Translations under genes and position numbers: made by a program
The notes under the pieces: model-generated
The model's database searches: none
Told to the model about the DNA's origin: nothing
The model's input: the letters and a program-made list of their open reading frames with translations, nothing else
Part shown: one piece after another, positions 1-12,347 of the stretch
Layout: the number at the start of each line of letters is the position of its first letter
How positions within the stretch are numbered: position 1 is the first letter of the stretch
Origin: Membranipora membranacea
Taxonomy: Eukaryota; Bryozoa; Gymnolaemata; Cheilostomatida; Membraniporidae
Assembly (NCBI GenBank): GCA_914767715.1
Contig: OU612071.1
Coordinates: 9,841,493 to 9,905,492 of the forward strand
Length of the DNA stretch: 64,000 nucleotides
Direction of reading: 5' to 3'

Positions 1-62
1 GGACACAGGACCTGTATTGATTCCATACCATCTGTACTCATCACTGTCACCCAATCTACGTC
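1..62 (-). pseudogene. Truncated C-type lectin-like exon fragment (copy 0)
   Basis: The first 62 bases repeat, almost unchanged, at 2411-2472 and 4901-4962. At the third site this sequence lies inside the last exon of a C-type lectin-like gene read on the minus strand (segment containing GYWVDGEP). The match ends at the same breakpoint as copy A (after CTACGTC), so this is the truncated 5' edge of the duplicated exon. The rest of this copy, if any, lies outside the window. Confidence 0.75.
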
Positions 63-914
63 TACGACTAAACTCTAGCTAACATTTATTCCTCTCGGTA
101 TACATTTACAAATCTATTATTATTACTGGTGTAGCCTATTGTCTATCAATCCCTTCTTGTCCAGGCTCACCACAAAAGCTATTTTTCAATAAAATGCTGG
201 TTTTATCAAGAATAAAAGTATTTAATTTCACTGCATTGCTCATTCTCATAAGGGAGGGGCAGGACTGTTTCGCAAAGGTGCATCCTGCAAACCTTTTGCT
301 GCTTACTGATACTTGAGTTAAAGTGCAAATAAAAGAAAAGCAATTAATTGGGACATTCTTTAGACTAAGCCACTATTCACTAGGTTTGGAAAATCTTGTT
401 CTCATCTTTGGTTTCAGAGATATACTAGCAGTCTTGTTTTGAGAAAAGAGGAAGCAAGGGGATTGAATCTGCTGCTAAACACACAAGCATTACCACCGTC
501 TATTGGTGAGCCCAACGATACAGTTCTATGCTTAATCTGTATGCTTATACAATTATTAGTATGGTATATTTCTTTTCATCGTAGTTGCGACAAGAAAAAC
601 TAATCCATAAAAATATCAAAAATTAGCAACCTGTGTGTGCTACATTCTAAAGACTACTGATAACAATTTTATAATTATTGCATTGGAACCCACTATTTAA
701 TAAGTAGATCCACACAAAAATGAGATAGAGACTATATAATTATTATGTCTATCCAGTCCTTTTGCACGCAATACGATAACAGCAGATAGTAATTATCAGA
801 TTTTTATCTTATTAAAACAGTCTTTATCTGCAACCTCAACTCCTCTCCGCCCCCTAACTCCCCCCACTTACCTTGTAATGATAGAAATTTGCGGGCGGCA
901 AAAACATATATCCA

Positions 915-996
915 GACAAGGTGGCCGAGTGGTTAAGGCGATGGACTGCTAATCCATTTCCCTCTGGGAGCGTGGGTTCGAATCCCATCCTTGTCG
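915..996 (+). tRNA. tRNA-Ser(GCT), copy A
   Basis: An 82-nt type II (long variable arm) tRNA. The acceptor stem GACAAGG (915-921) pairs with CCTTGTC (989-995), followed by discriminator G. The anticodon stem TGGA/TCCA encloses loop CTGCTAA with anticodon GCT at 948-950, which decodes AGC/AGU serine. The A box TGGCCGAGTGG starts at 922 and the B box GGTTCGAATCC is at 975-985. A TTTT run at 1003-1006 fits a Pol III terminator. No intron is seen. It lies inside the tandem unit and has a near-identical sister at 3383-3464. Confidence 0.96.
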
Positions 997-1762
997 ATGA
1001 TGTTTTATTGTCGGTACGATAACCTAAGTCTTGTGTTGCACACTGTGATGAAACAGATTTGTACTTGAGCAGAGCAAATCTGATGTCCAATAAATCTTAT
1101 TCAAGAACTGGTTCTAAAAATTATCAGATCGATATTTTTACGCATGTGTTTAATGTTTGTTTCGCTAGTTGATATAATTTTCGTCGAATAACTTGATGAA
1201 CAAATTGAAGTTGAGCGCAAAAGAAACGCAACTCAACATTCACCTGCAGAGGAAAGATAATGCCTGTGGAGGCAGAAAACAGTAAATTGGCCATTTCTCA
1301 ATTTGATTTTTAGCAGAGATTTTAACAGGGGGAAACCAAAGTAGCGGAAAAGGTATCCACAATATCAATCCTGAGTGGAATTAGGCTTTCAAGGAATTTT
1401 AAGCCTGTTTTCAACATCTACATCTGAAATTACAACATGATAATAAAAGTAAGTAATTCGAAACAATAAATATACAGCAATTCTTTTCACCCATCGAGTC
1501 ACTAAGATGTATGAGATCATGCATAACAAAACGAAATGGTGAATCATCAATCAAGAGAATGTGTTAAAAATATTGTTGTCAAGGAGGGCCTACTGAAAGA
1601 TACATTGTCAATAATTGGGATAGGCTTCAATTCTGCAATCGGACTTCGGTTCCTTGTCTGTGCCTTGTCAATGCTTAGATCGATATTGATACATTTAGAG
1701 ATGTTTCACCTCCACTGTCCACACACAGGTACCAGTCTTTTCTTTTTATTGGTGTATCTTTG

Positions 1763-1841
1763 TCCTGCACTTTTCCTGCACTGGTACCGCGCTGGTACTG
1801 CACTGGTCCTGCACTAGTCCTGCACTGGTACTGCACTAGTC
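1763..1841. repeat. GCACTGGTAC-type minisatellite, unit A
   Basis: About seven imperfect 11-12 bp repeats built from CTGCACTGGTAC, TCCTGCACTGG and TCCTGCACTAG. The equivalent array in the second tandem unit (4223-4357) is about 56 bp longer, so the array changed length after the duplication. Short open frames across it are low complexity and not taken as coding. Confidence 0.85.
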
Positions 1842-2293
1842 TTTGACTGTGGGTTGATAATGGTATTTTCTTAATCCATTGTGACAGCTGCTTAAGTATT
1901 GAAACATGGAGCGAATCCAGATAAAATGGATCAAATGGTTACAGGTTATCTAGTCAATCTACTGAAGAAGTATACACCGGCCAAAAACACTGGTACGGCT
2001 AAATGAATACTAGCCAATATTTATATTATTGCTCTTTTATTTTGATCAGTGAGATATTTGTATACATAATATTCTCTTAGCTCTCTCATTTTTTAAACAC
2101 TATTAACAGAAGATCAGTTATGGATTTTTTCATCATTGTCAAAATCTTTGATCAACAATATAGCCCGTTATCTATCTTATCAAAAATGCATGAATACATG
2201 TTTTTGTTCTATATTCTTCTCAGGTTTTATTAGCATCAACAATGAGCACATTATGACTCAATATCAAAGCAATAAACAGAATTCTGATCACTA

Positions 2294-2472
2294 ACGAAAT
2301 ATCCTTTTTTCACAGCAAAGGAAGTCATCCCAGTAGTAATGCTGTTTCTCCCATGTTCCAACACATGGATCCTTACGGTCACTTGGTTCACCGTCGACCC
2401 AGTAACCGATGGACACAGGACCTGTATTGATTCCATACCATCTGTACTCATCACTGTCACCCAGTCTACGTC
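2294..2472 (-). pseudogene. C-type lectin-like last exon, copy A (frameshifted)
   Basis: Read on the minus strand this encodes the C-terminal half of a C-type lectin-like domain, with motifs YRWYGI, GYWVDGEP, DPCVGTWEK and WDDFLCCEK. It keeps the conserved Cys before VGTW that the third copy has lost. A one-base difference at 2299-2304 relative to the third copy shifts the frame just before the terminal FVCE motif, and a TAG at 2291-2293 follows. The 5' part of the exon and all upstream exons are missing. It is therefore a partial, non-functional copy made by the tandem duplication. Confidence 0.85.
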
Positions 2473-3382
2473 TACGACTAAACTCTAGCTAACATTTATT
2501 CCTCTCGGTATACATTTACGAATCTATTATTATTACTGGCGTAGCCTATTGTCTATCAATCCCTTCTTGTCCAGGCTCACCACAAAAGCTATTTTCCAAT
2601 GAAATGCAGGTTTTATCAAGACTAAAAGTATTAAATTTCATTGCATTGCTCATTCTCATGAGGGAGGGGCAGGACTGTTTCACAAAGCTGCTTCCTGCAA
2701 ACCTTCTGCTGCTTACTGATACTTGAGTTAAAGTGCAAATAAAAGAAAAGTCATTAATTAGGACATTCTTTAGACTAAGCCATTTGGCTTTTTCTTTAGA
2801 CTAAGCCACTATTCACTAGGTTTGGATAATCCTGTTCTCATCTTTGGTTTCAGAGATATAATAGAAGTCTTGTTTTGAGAAAAGAGGAAACAAAGGGATT
2901 GAATCCGCTGCTAAACACACAAACATTACAACCGCTTATTGGTGAGCCTTTGGACAACGATACAGTTCTATGCTTCATCAGTATGCTTATACATTTATAA
3001 GTATGGTATATGTCTTTTCATCGTAGTTGCGACAAGAAAACTCAATCCATAAAAAGTTACAAAAACCAACCTAAAGCAACCTGTGTGGGCTACATTCTAA
3101 AGACTACTGATAACGACCTTATAATTATTGACTTGAAGCCCACTATTTAATAAGTAGATCCACACAAAAATGAGATATAGTTTATATAATTATAATGTCT
3201 ATCCAGTCCTTTTGCACGCAATCAGATAACAGCAGATAGTAATTGTCAGATTTTTATCTTATTATAACAGTCTTTATCCGCAACCTCAACTCCTTCCCGC
3301 CCTACCCACCCCCCCCCCCCCCCAACTCCTCCCACTTAGCTTGTAATCATAGAAATTTGCGGGCGGCAAAAGCATATATCCA

Positions 3383-3464
3383 GACAAGGTGGCCGAGTGG
3401 TTAAGGCGATGGACTGCTACTCCATTTCCCTCTGGGAGCGTGGGTTCGAATCCCATCCTTGTCG
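3383..3464 (+). tRNA. tRNA-Ser(GCT), copy B
   Basis: Sister of the tRNA at 915-996, differing in the mature body by A to C at the base 3' of the anticodon loop purine (loop CTGCTAC instead of CTGCTAA, loop position 38). The anticodon GCT, acceptor stem, A box and B box are intact, so it is probably still transcribed. The 5' flank (GCGGGCGGCAAAA, CATATATCCA) is conserved between copies. A TTTT run follows the gene near 3471. Confidence 0.94.
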
Positions 3465-4222
3465 ATGATGTTTTATTGTCGGTTTTGTGTTGCACACTGT
3501 GATAAACGAAGATTTGTACTTGAGCAGAGCAAATCTGATGTCAAATAAATCTTATTCAAGAACTGGTTATGAAAATTATCAGATCGATATTTTGGCGCAT
3601 GTGTTTATTGTTTGTTTCGCTAGTTGATATAATTTTCGTCGAACAACATGATGGACAAATTGAAGTTGAGCGCAAAAGATACGCATCTCAACATTCACCT
3701 GCAGAGGAAAGATAATGCCTGTGGAGGCAGAAAACAGTATTGGCCATTTCTCAATTTGATTTTTAGCAGAGATTTAACAGGGGGAAACCAAAGTAGCGGA
3801 ATAGGTATTCACAATATCAATCTTGAGTCAAATTAGGCTTTTAGGGAATTTTAAGCCTGTTTTCAACATCTACATCTGAAATTACAACATGATAATAAAA
3901 GTAAGTTATTCGAAACAATAAATATACAGCAATTCTTTTCACCCATCGAGTCACTAAGATGTATGAGACCATGCACAACAAAACAAAATGGTAAATCATC
4001 AATCAAGAGAATGTGTTCAAAATATTGTTATCAAGGAGGGCCTATTGAAAGATACATTGTCAATTATTGGGACAGGCTTCAATTCTGCAAACGGACTTCG
4101 GTTCCTTGTCTGTGCCTTGTCAATGCTTAGATCGATATTGATACATGTGTCTACATTTAGAGATGTTTCCCCTCCAATGTCCACACACGGGATCAGTCTT
4201 TTCTGGTTATTGGTGTTAATTT

Positions 4223-4357
4223 GTCCTGCACTTTTCCTGCACTGGTACCACGCTGGTACTGCACTGGTCCTGCACTAGTCCTGCACTGGTACTGCGCTGG
4301 TACTGCACTGATCCTACACTAGTCCTGCACTGGTACTACAATGGTCCTGCACTAGTC
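4223..4357. repeat. GCACTGGTAC-type minisatellite, unit B (expanded)
   Basis: About eleven imperfect 11-12 bp repeats of the CTGCACTGGTAC / TCCTGCACTAG family, the longer allele of the array at 1763-1841. Confidence 0.85.
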
Positions 4358-4744
4358 TTTGACTGTGGGGTGATAATGGTATTTTCTTAATCCATTGTGA
4401 CGGCTGCTTCAGTATTGAAACATGGGGCGAATCCGGATAAAATGGATCAAATGGTTACAGGTTATCTAGTCAATCTACTGGAGAAGTAGTAGATGAATAC
4501 TAGCTGATATTTATATTGTTGCTCTTTTATTTTGATCAGTGAGATATTTTTTATACATAATATTCTCTTAGCCCTCTCATTTTTTAAACACTTTAAACAG
4601 AAGATCAGTTATGGATTTTTTCGTCGTTGTCAAAATCTTTGAGCAATAATATAGCCCGTTATCTATCTTATCAAAAATGCATAAATACAGGTTTTTGTTC
4701 TATATTCTTCCCAGGTTTTATTAGCATCAACAATGAGCACATTA

Positions 4745-5577
4745 TCACTCAATATCCAAGCAATAAACAGAATTCTGCTCACAAACGAATATCTTTTTTT
4801 CACAGCAAAGGAAGTCATCCCAGTAGTAATGATGTTTCTCCCATGTTCCAACATATGGATCCTTACGGTCACTTGGTTCACCGTCGACCCAGTAACCGAT
4901 GGACACAGGACCTGTATTGATTCCATACCATCTGTACTCATTACTGTTAACCAGTCTACGTCCTGCTATCCAAGAGTTACTCCATCCTACAAAAACCATA
5001 TGAGGGGGCGATGTACTGGATTTCACCGGTGCAATGGTATTTCCTTTGTTTGAAGTAATACAGAGAAAGTTAATATTTTGCTCATTGCTTGAAAGGGATG
5101 TTATTTATTTCAAGTCTTTTGTTTGGATTGTCTTCAACGCAAAGAAAATTTTGTTAAAAGACAAGCTTCTTTTATAATATTTGATTTTGTACGCAATCAA
5201 TTATGCTTACAAATAACTATAATCCAACACAAGAGGGATAATATGTACAGTGATGATTATTTCATGACCTATGTAGCTTAGGCCTGTTTTTTATTGTTCC
5301 TATCTCAACCAGGTTTATAAGGAAAAGGCAACTTTTGCAAAAATCTGGGTTTTATCTCAACACAAAATTCATCATTGGTTGCTATGAGAAGTCGAATAGA
5401 TCAAGCTACTGATAATGATGTAGGTCTAATTGCAATGATCATTCTTCAACGACATGTGTAGGGATGTTCCCAAATGCTCTCCCCCTCGAGCATCAAACCA
5501 TGTCATATTTGTTCTGACAAATTGGAAACAAGTTCCTCTATATGGGTTTAATTTGTATCCACTTGCGCATGTAACAC
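4745..5577 (-). pseudogene. C-type lectin-like domain gene, two exons visible, probably decayed
   Basis: Two minus-strand exons make a C-type lectin-like domain. The upstream exon (5577 to about 5430) follows an AG acceptor and encodes TCASGYKLNPYRGTCFQF then NMTWFDARGGEHLG, the usual start of the fold. The last exon (about 5036 to 4745) follows a CAAAG acceptor and encodes VFVGWSNSWIAGRR, GYWVDGEPSD, WDDFLCCEKKIFVCEQ and a TGA stop. These match the family's WIG, W.DGEP, WND..C and FVCE blocks. Two expected cysteines are missing: the one in the helix (ARGGEHLG, normally ARxxCExLG) and the one before VGTW (now DPYVGTW). No clear donor ends the first exon. The QPD/EPN calcium motif is only partly kept (EPSD). 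The 3' end of this gene is the source of the tandem copies at lower coordinates. Confidence 0.7.
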
Positions 5578-6030
5578 CTTGATATTAGACAAAAATAATA
5601 AATGATAATAAAAACGATTCAGTGGGCAATCAATGATTGTTCTCTTAGTCATGTTGATGGATACTGTATTGATTATTGCACATAGTTTTTCTTCAATTTT
5701 GCAGTACAGTCTTGTCTTGCCTTATGTATGTATATTGTATTGTTATCAATACTTGATAAAATTCATTGTTGTTTTGCTCTGTGATGCCAAAAAAATATAA
5801 AATAAATTGTAAATAAAAATATTAAAAAGTATCTATAAAACGTCTAACTTATAAGATGGATTCAAGCGGCCGAGCACACTCTGTTCGGAAACAGTTTTTA
5901 CGAATGTTTACTCGCTGCTTGGGGATACAGAATCTACCAGAGTGTAGTCTCACTAGCTCGATTGGTGGATCGAGGCTAGTATAGGTACGCAGACATTTAC
6001 TTTTAAAACGTTCCTGGTACAGCTCATGTG

Positions 6031-6358
6031 GGGGGAGTGTAGTGGTATGAGACCCTACTCTCCAGAGATCAGGTGATTGACACCCATAGTGCGCAAAGAC
6101 CCCGGGACAATTTTGATTATATTTGATCAAACACATCCTTGATGTTAGAAGGATGAGTAGTGCCATTGGTTGGTTTTGTGATTACAAGAGTTGTCTGAGT
6201 CTGAGAAGTGTGCGATTTGTAAGAGTTGTGTATTGGGGGTATGATTTGAGTTTTGTTGTTTGTCGGTAGGGATAAGCCAGTGTAAATCCCTCGATGCCTC
6301 GAGCCCGGGACCTCTCACTTGATAGCAAATGATGTGATCATTTGCGCTATCAAAGCTT
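6031..6358 (-). repeat. Dispersed repeat with tRNA-like end, copy 1
   Basis: About 330 bp align with 28991-29366 (shared GTAGTGGTATGAGAC, GACAATTTTGATTAT, CTTGATGTTAGAAGGATGAG). The high-coordinate end read on the minus strand looks tRNA-like: GATAGCGCAAATGATCACAT then a B-box-like segment. This suggests an old tRNA-derived SINE or a composite repeat inserted in minus orientation. A 105-aa open frame on the minus strand through this area is probably fortuitous. Confidence 0.6.
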
Positions 6359-6453
6359 CAAAGTATAGTTTACACTACAGATTGCAACAACACTTTTAGT
6401 GGGTGAAGAACTACTCAATTTTATAATGACATCATTGTCATTATCTTGACAAG

Positions 6454-6660
6454 AGAGAAGTCATAACCTTATCAAAATTGTTCAAGCCCTGTACCAGGTT
6501 GGGGATTCTCATCTCAGGCGTGAAATCACTGACCAAGGTAAAGAAATCAGACAGGAACTGGGAGATATCCGGCAGCATGTCAGCCAGGAGCTGAGCGTCA
6601 TTGATCAGCATATTGATAAAATCAACGAGACCATCTCATCGTTTCACAGAAACCTAGCAG
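6454..6660 (+). CDS. Orphan helical exon (69 codons, phase 1-1)
   Basis: An open stretch bounded by an AG acceptor (ATTATCTTGACAAG) and a GTAAAT donor. It is 207 nt long with phase 1 at both ends, so it could be inserted or skipped without changing frame. It encodes a hydrophilic helix-forming segment: NLIKIVQALYQVGD, then REITDQGKEIRQELGDIRQ, then SVIDQHIDKINETISS. The spacing of I/L/V suggests a coiled coil. I see no matching neighbours in phase nearby and do not recognise a family. It may be a remnant exon of a lost gene. Confidence 0.4.
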
Positions 6661-9600
6661 GTAAATGATCACTCATGTTCATTTTTTTGCACATGCTGTC
6701 CAACATCCAAAGTCCTTTGAGATGTGATACTGACAGTGACACAAGAGGCTGAATGTACCATATCCAAAGGGAACTGCACTAAACTTAAGAAGGACACTAT
6801 GGTGATCTCTGAAGAGCCGATGGAGAAACGTCGGCGACAAAGGAAATGAGTGATGATATTTTTGTATGCCATTGTTGGTCTGAGAATGTAAAGTATTACA
6901 TAGCAACAGTATTTGAATAAACTTCCAGAAGAGAAATTACATATAAGATACTGTGAAAATACACACACCAAGTACTAAAAAGCATGAAAGAGTAGAACAG
7001 GAAACACTGATTACACATGCGCAGTGACAGTGTTACTCCTTGGTTGTAGGTAAAATAAATTATTCTGAGCCATGAGTTTTGCTTCATATTGTGTACTCTG
7101 ATCTAAACTTCAACAATGCCTCTGTTAGAAGGGAAGGAGGGGAGGAGGGGGGGGGGGGGTTATTGTATGTCACCTGTGACACCTGGTTTTGAACAAACCC
7201 TGAAATGAGAATTTCCTAATGTTGCTTCACCTCGGGCCTGACACTGAGCTTACATATACTATATCTGTTTTCGCTTTGCATACTTTTGTGATAGAATGGT
7301 ACTTCAAAAAGTGCTGTTTTGATGTTGTTGTGTTCAAAAGTGGGGGTTATTGAACACGTTCAAATAGTTAATTGTATGTTAATAACTAACCGGTTTATAT
7401 TTGTAGAAGTGTATGACGTCTGTATGTATCTATATAGCTATAGCTCTCCCCTAAGTTCCGTGTGATCAGTACTGTGTCATCAGCAGAAAATAGCAAGATT
7501 ACTGCATCATAGGTCCTAGGAAGAGTAAGTCACATGACTAGCAGTATATAGCCTTTGGTAACTGCTAGACTTCTTATTCTGGCAATACTCAATGGATCTG
7601 GGTTAGACACTATACGAAAGGGGGTGCTGCTAACACAGTTGACGGAAACCTAAATTATAACCGTCCAATGATGTAGCGGACACATATCAAAAGACTGAAC
7701 AGGTTATGATCATACTGGCTGGTGTTTATAGTGAAAGCATATCTGGCAATCAGGATGTATGCTTTCCACATTGAGAGCTGGTTGTCAGCGTGTTGTTGGG
7801 ATGCTAGCCCATCCTACATACCAGTGTCAGTTTTTCAGTTTCTATTAATGGTATTAAAACATCCATCAACCATTCCTTAGATTGCCAGTTAGCCATTAAG
7901 ATATCAATAGTGTAACTCAAAGTTCAGGACAATTGGTAGTATGTATTATCTAGGCTTTGCTTGTAAGCTATAATGCAAGTAGGGTAATTTACTAGTTAGT
8001 TAAGAAATGAAGCAACTAGGTATGGTTTTGTATGAGAGGTAATAGTAAATATAATATGAGCCAGTATGTTAAATAATGGCTGTCATTGTTAGTCTATCCC
8101 AAGTATCCATAACTTGTATTTCCCAACTATAACAATGTGGCCGCTTAGGCCTGCATACATCTCAATTCGGAGTTTAGTGGATAGTCATAGCTTGATCATA
8201 TTCTATAGATGGCATACAAAAGATAGCTGTCAGGAGGTCATTTTCCACAGATATACTCTTATATGGTGTCCCAATCTCCGCACATAATTTTTTTTCTATA
8301 ATAATCTTACCATTGATTTGACTTCACATCCTGACATTTCTACATACAAGATTATGTTTTACAGTCTTACTATTTGGAGGAGTGAACATAGGATGGGGAC
8401 AGCGACTCAGAAGATGTACAACAGAGCATAATACTCAGCAGATTTCTCACACCTTGTCACCCACCACCAGTAACTCAAGCTTAAAAAACACACTCTGCTG
8501 ATGCTCTCTTTGTTACACTTGGAACTGAAGTTGTAAAGACACCAGGGACAAATACCACCCCACCCAAGTTATGTATGGGCTTGAATAATCATCAATGTTT
8601 TTCTATCAGTATCATGGGAGTCGCCGGCAAAATTATCATGTAAAACAATGTAATCCTCTGATTCATGCTGCATCACTTAGACGCGTATTATAGATTTTTT
8701 TTGGTGATGGGTGGTGGTAAATATCAAATATGCCAAATATATCAAATTTAGGATACTTTAGCCAGCGACATGTTGACATCCTCCCCCTGATTTAGCCACA
8801 ATCGCGCTGAAAATATGACACGGTGATTCATATACATTTTTCTTCTTTTCTGACCATAATTGAGACTCGTGGTAGTATAGAGCGGACACCAGTCATGAAA
8901 CATCAAATAAGCACCATAAGCACCTCCTCTGATAGTGAACTGTCACACAAGTCACACTCTTACATCTGCGCAGCACTATGTTGTCACTGCACACTGTTGA
9001 ATCGATAGGTCAAAAAGTAGACCCACATAAACTTTCCCATATGATAATTGATAGGGATGGGCACATGCTCTCATTTTATCAAAGTTTCAAGCTGTTCAGT
9101 GCTCACATTTGTATTGATATATCAATTGACTGGTATTATATTATCCTGTTGGAAATCGCAGTAGGCCTTCTAGGGTTGTTGATTGTGAATGCCAATGTTT
9201 TGTGGGTGTACATATGCGAAGGATAACATCTTAACTTTTTGGTCTTTTCTCCTGATGGAAATTTTTTTGGACAGTTTATTATTCTCACCGCAGCAATTAT
9301 TCATAATTTCCAATTCCAATGCTTTGCATCCTATTCATATATCATCACTCCACAAATAGGCTGAACACTAGATTCATGTTGATGATCTTACATCTTGTGA
9401 GAGGGTCGGTCTACCTCTGTGTGTACGAAACAAGAAGTGTAATTTTTATGGCGCGCGCAAACATTGAGGTTTGATCACAGAATGGTCTCTCAGGCATTGT
9501 GTTTAGCAATGGCAGGCAAATTTACAAGTCGGTTTATCCCTGTGTTGAGCTTCTTATGGCTCATACAGGGTTGCAGTTAGGTGGGAATCGGTGCTGCTAG

Positions 9601-12347
9601 TACACATTTTTTGGTAACTGAGGTCCAAGACTACTATGCTGTTAAGAAGTTAGTACAAGGCAGTTTAGTAGTTGTAGAAATAGTACAAAGCAGCTTACCA
9701 CCTGATAAAGGAATATAGTACAATGGCACTGCTTGCATAAACGCACTGTGGTACAAATTATGGCTCTGTCAGTCCAGTCTGAGAGTATTTGTGTTCAGAT
9801 ATATACAAAATAAGTCTATTTGTACACTTTTTTTTGTGTTTCAATACCTCATCAATCATTTCTGTTGTTGCTGGATGGTTAAAAATTATATAATTAGACC
9901 ATGAATATTGTGTAGAAGAAGTTTATATTTAAATTTTTCTCCTAAACCTTCTAGATTTTAAGATATATCAACTTTTATAACCCCCTATCATCAACAAGAA
10001 TAGCTAACTAGAGGGATTATATACCTAATTGTATTTAATTTTATATAATTGTATATAAAAGGGTTAATCTAATAGAGGTCAGTCATCATATTATATCAGG
10101 ATACTGAAAGTGACTCCATGAAACATAACTGCATTATTCCTTGTTCACACATTACACAAAACCTGAAATCTTAAATGTAATAATTCACTGTGGAACTCGG
10201 CATTGTTAATATAACTCTTTCTTATAGTAATTCCATTTTTCATTATTATACGACTGTCATTGGAGCAAATGGTTATGATGTATATTTCAATTGCACAGAA
10301 TAAGGGAGGCACTTGGTACATAATAAAATAACTATATTATTCTCAGCCTGACGGAAAGCTCTGGTATCAAACAGGTCTTTGTGTTACTACCTTGATCACT
10401 GATGCTAGACAGGACTAACATTTTTAAGAATGAACATTTTCTATGAGTTACATCTCTGAGAAAAACAATTCAGGTTTTCTACATGCCACTTTCTTTCCGA
10501 GTATAATTGTGATGCTGTACAATTTCACTGTCAAACAAATACTCACCAGACAAAAAGAGGTACCTGAACACAGACATTAACAAATGATAGCATCCAACCT
10601 CTGACAACTTGCTTTGAGGCATGGATTATTTGTACACTGCAGAGGAGTTTCAAAGAAACAGAACAAAATCTGAGTACATTATAAATACAGAATAATGTTT
10701 TGTTTTGACACTTCTAAGCTTTGGACGCTTTATTGTTACCAACTCTGTGACAATCATTCCATAATCAGGTTGTGTCTGGTGCCAATCAAAGTACCCTACT
10801 CAAATGTGGTGCCCTAGTTATTGCCCAGCTATATTGATTTTAAGATTTGGAATTGTCAATATGGAAAATAAGAGAGGAAAACTCCAACCATGTTTGGAAA
10901 ACTTCAGAGCAACATAGTATGAAGGGTATATCCCTAAATACTATGAATATTTTTGACAAGGCTGGAGTCTTTCTTTTCAGATATGGGTGGCATCATGTTT
11001 AAACCTAACCTTACGCCCTTGATAAGACAACAAAGTTTGCATTCGGATTGTGCAGTGAATAAAATCACCATTATCCATTTACTGATATTCAAATGTTCTC
11101 CTTAACCATAAGCAATGCTCTCCCCCACCACAACATAGTCACCATCATACTAAAATCAAGACCAGTAAATTCTTTATATGCCTTTTTCACTCGTAATTAA
11201 GTAGTATAAAATGGCAATTGCTTATTCAAGTTTTCCTATCCATTCAACAGCAACGTCAAGATTATATGATATTAAGCCCTAGACATATTTTGGCTTGCTG
11301 ATTTGTTTATTGGCAGCAGAACTTGTTTCATGTGAATAAATTTAGTAGCAGAACTTAGTATAAGTTTTTTAGCAAACATGAAGTTGTTTACTGAAACTTT
11401 GACCTTTCTCAAATATTTACTGGTGAGATGAAATATCAGTTGCCAAGGCCACATCATTGCTGTCACATAATAAGATAACATGATTCACTATAGGTTGTTT
11501 TGACAGACTAGCAGTAATTAACTGACGCTATTTCTAATTCTACTGTTGTGACCCTGCAGTAATATCACAAAGTACACATCACTACCAGTTACAGCTTGTT
11601 TTATTACAAACATCATTGTAACACACATCTGGTAGTTCCCAACTTGGCCTGGCTCTCTGTAACGACCCAGCACTTTGAAGCAAAGAACCAGAAGTCACTC
11701 TACAGTTCAGATCAAGAAGCTACATCACACTGTAGTGACACCTGCTGTTCAAGGTAATGTGACTCAGTGAGATAAAAAAAATTCCATTGCTCAACATGGT
11801 ATTATCAAGTGAGGAGTTGTCATTTCACAACAATTCAGCTCATTCACTCTGATTGGCTGACTCTGACAAATAAACCTGGCAATTTGTTTAACCTATTAAT
11901 AACACTAGGTATAAAACACGCATACCTTGAATCATGTGGCAAGCACTAGTTCAATGACCGGGATATTACTAATCTATTGAAACTCAATGTAAACCCAGTG
12001 GGCTTCCTTTCATAGCAGGATAGTCATTTAAACTCACGCTGCAAGAAGTTTAGTGTGAGAGGAACAAAAGTATTAGCTAGTAAAAATTGGCTGTGGCTGC
12101 AGTAAGATACAGTGTATTTTTGTGATGACATTCTGCACACCTATTTACAACATGAATATCTACTCCAGGCAATACTGAGAGAAAAATAATAATATTTGGC
12201 ACTGCGGGGAAACTGAGAAACGCAGGCTAGAAGACGCTTCATTGAGGTGAGTGCATCCATAAAAAATAATCGATGTCATGAAGAACACACAAAGACAGTA
12301 AATATTCATTTCACATGTTGACATATTTTAAAACAGTAAAACAAGAA
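6661..12347. other. Gene-poor stretch with dispersed repeats
   Basis: No exon could be supported on either strand. It contains a G-rich tract (7136-7160) and a repeat at about 10070-10215 (GAGGTCAGTCATCATAT, ATCAGGATACTG, TGTGGAACTCGGCATTG) that recurs at 16810-17010 and partly at 18960-19010. Short open frames around 6669-7087, 8823-9226 and 11272-11481 have no splice context or recognisable protein. Confidence 0.6.

Larger units (their letters stand above)
62..2472. repeat. Tandem duplication unit A (~2.4 kb)
   Basis: This stretch is repeated in the same order at 2473-4962. Each unit starts with TACGACTAAACTCTAGC and ends at CCAGTCTACGTC, and holds in order unique spacer, a tRNA-Ser gene, a spacer with minisatellite, and the 3' part of a C-type lectin exon (minus strand). 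The boundary lies inside the lectin exon, so the duplicated block is the 3' end of a lectin gene plus its downstream flank. The units differ by scattered substitutions and small indels (for example an extra CCATTTGGCTTTTTC-like segment near 2781 in unit B). Confidence 0.9.
2473..4962. repeat. Tandem duplication unit B (~2.5 kb)
   Basis: Second unit of the tandem array, same order and orientation as unit A: spacer, tRNA-Ser at 3383-3464, minisatellite at 4223-4357, lectin last exon from 4745. A C-homopolymer (3307-3323) is expanded compared with the matching CCCCC tract near 860. The unit ends within the lectin exon; beyond ~4962 the sequence is the unduplicated gene. Confidence 0.9.

Noticed and set aside
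854-1090. 78-codon minus-strand frame over the first tRNA (and its twin at 3286-3495), with a TRMGFEPTLPEGNG-like peptide
   Set aside because: It is the antisense translation of the tRNA-Ser gene, a well-known spurious protein.
5849-6166. 105-codon minus-strand frame
   Set aside because: Runs through the dispersed repeat at 6031; the homologous copy at 28991 does not keep the frame.
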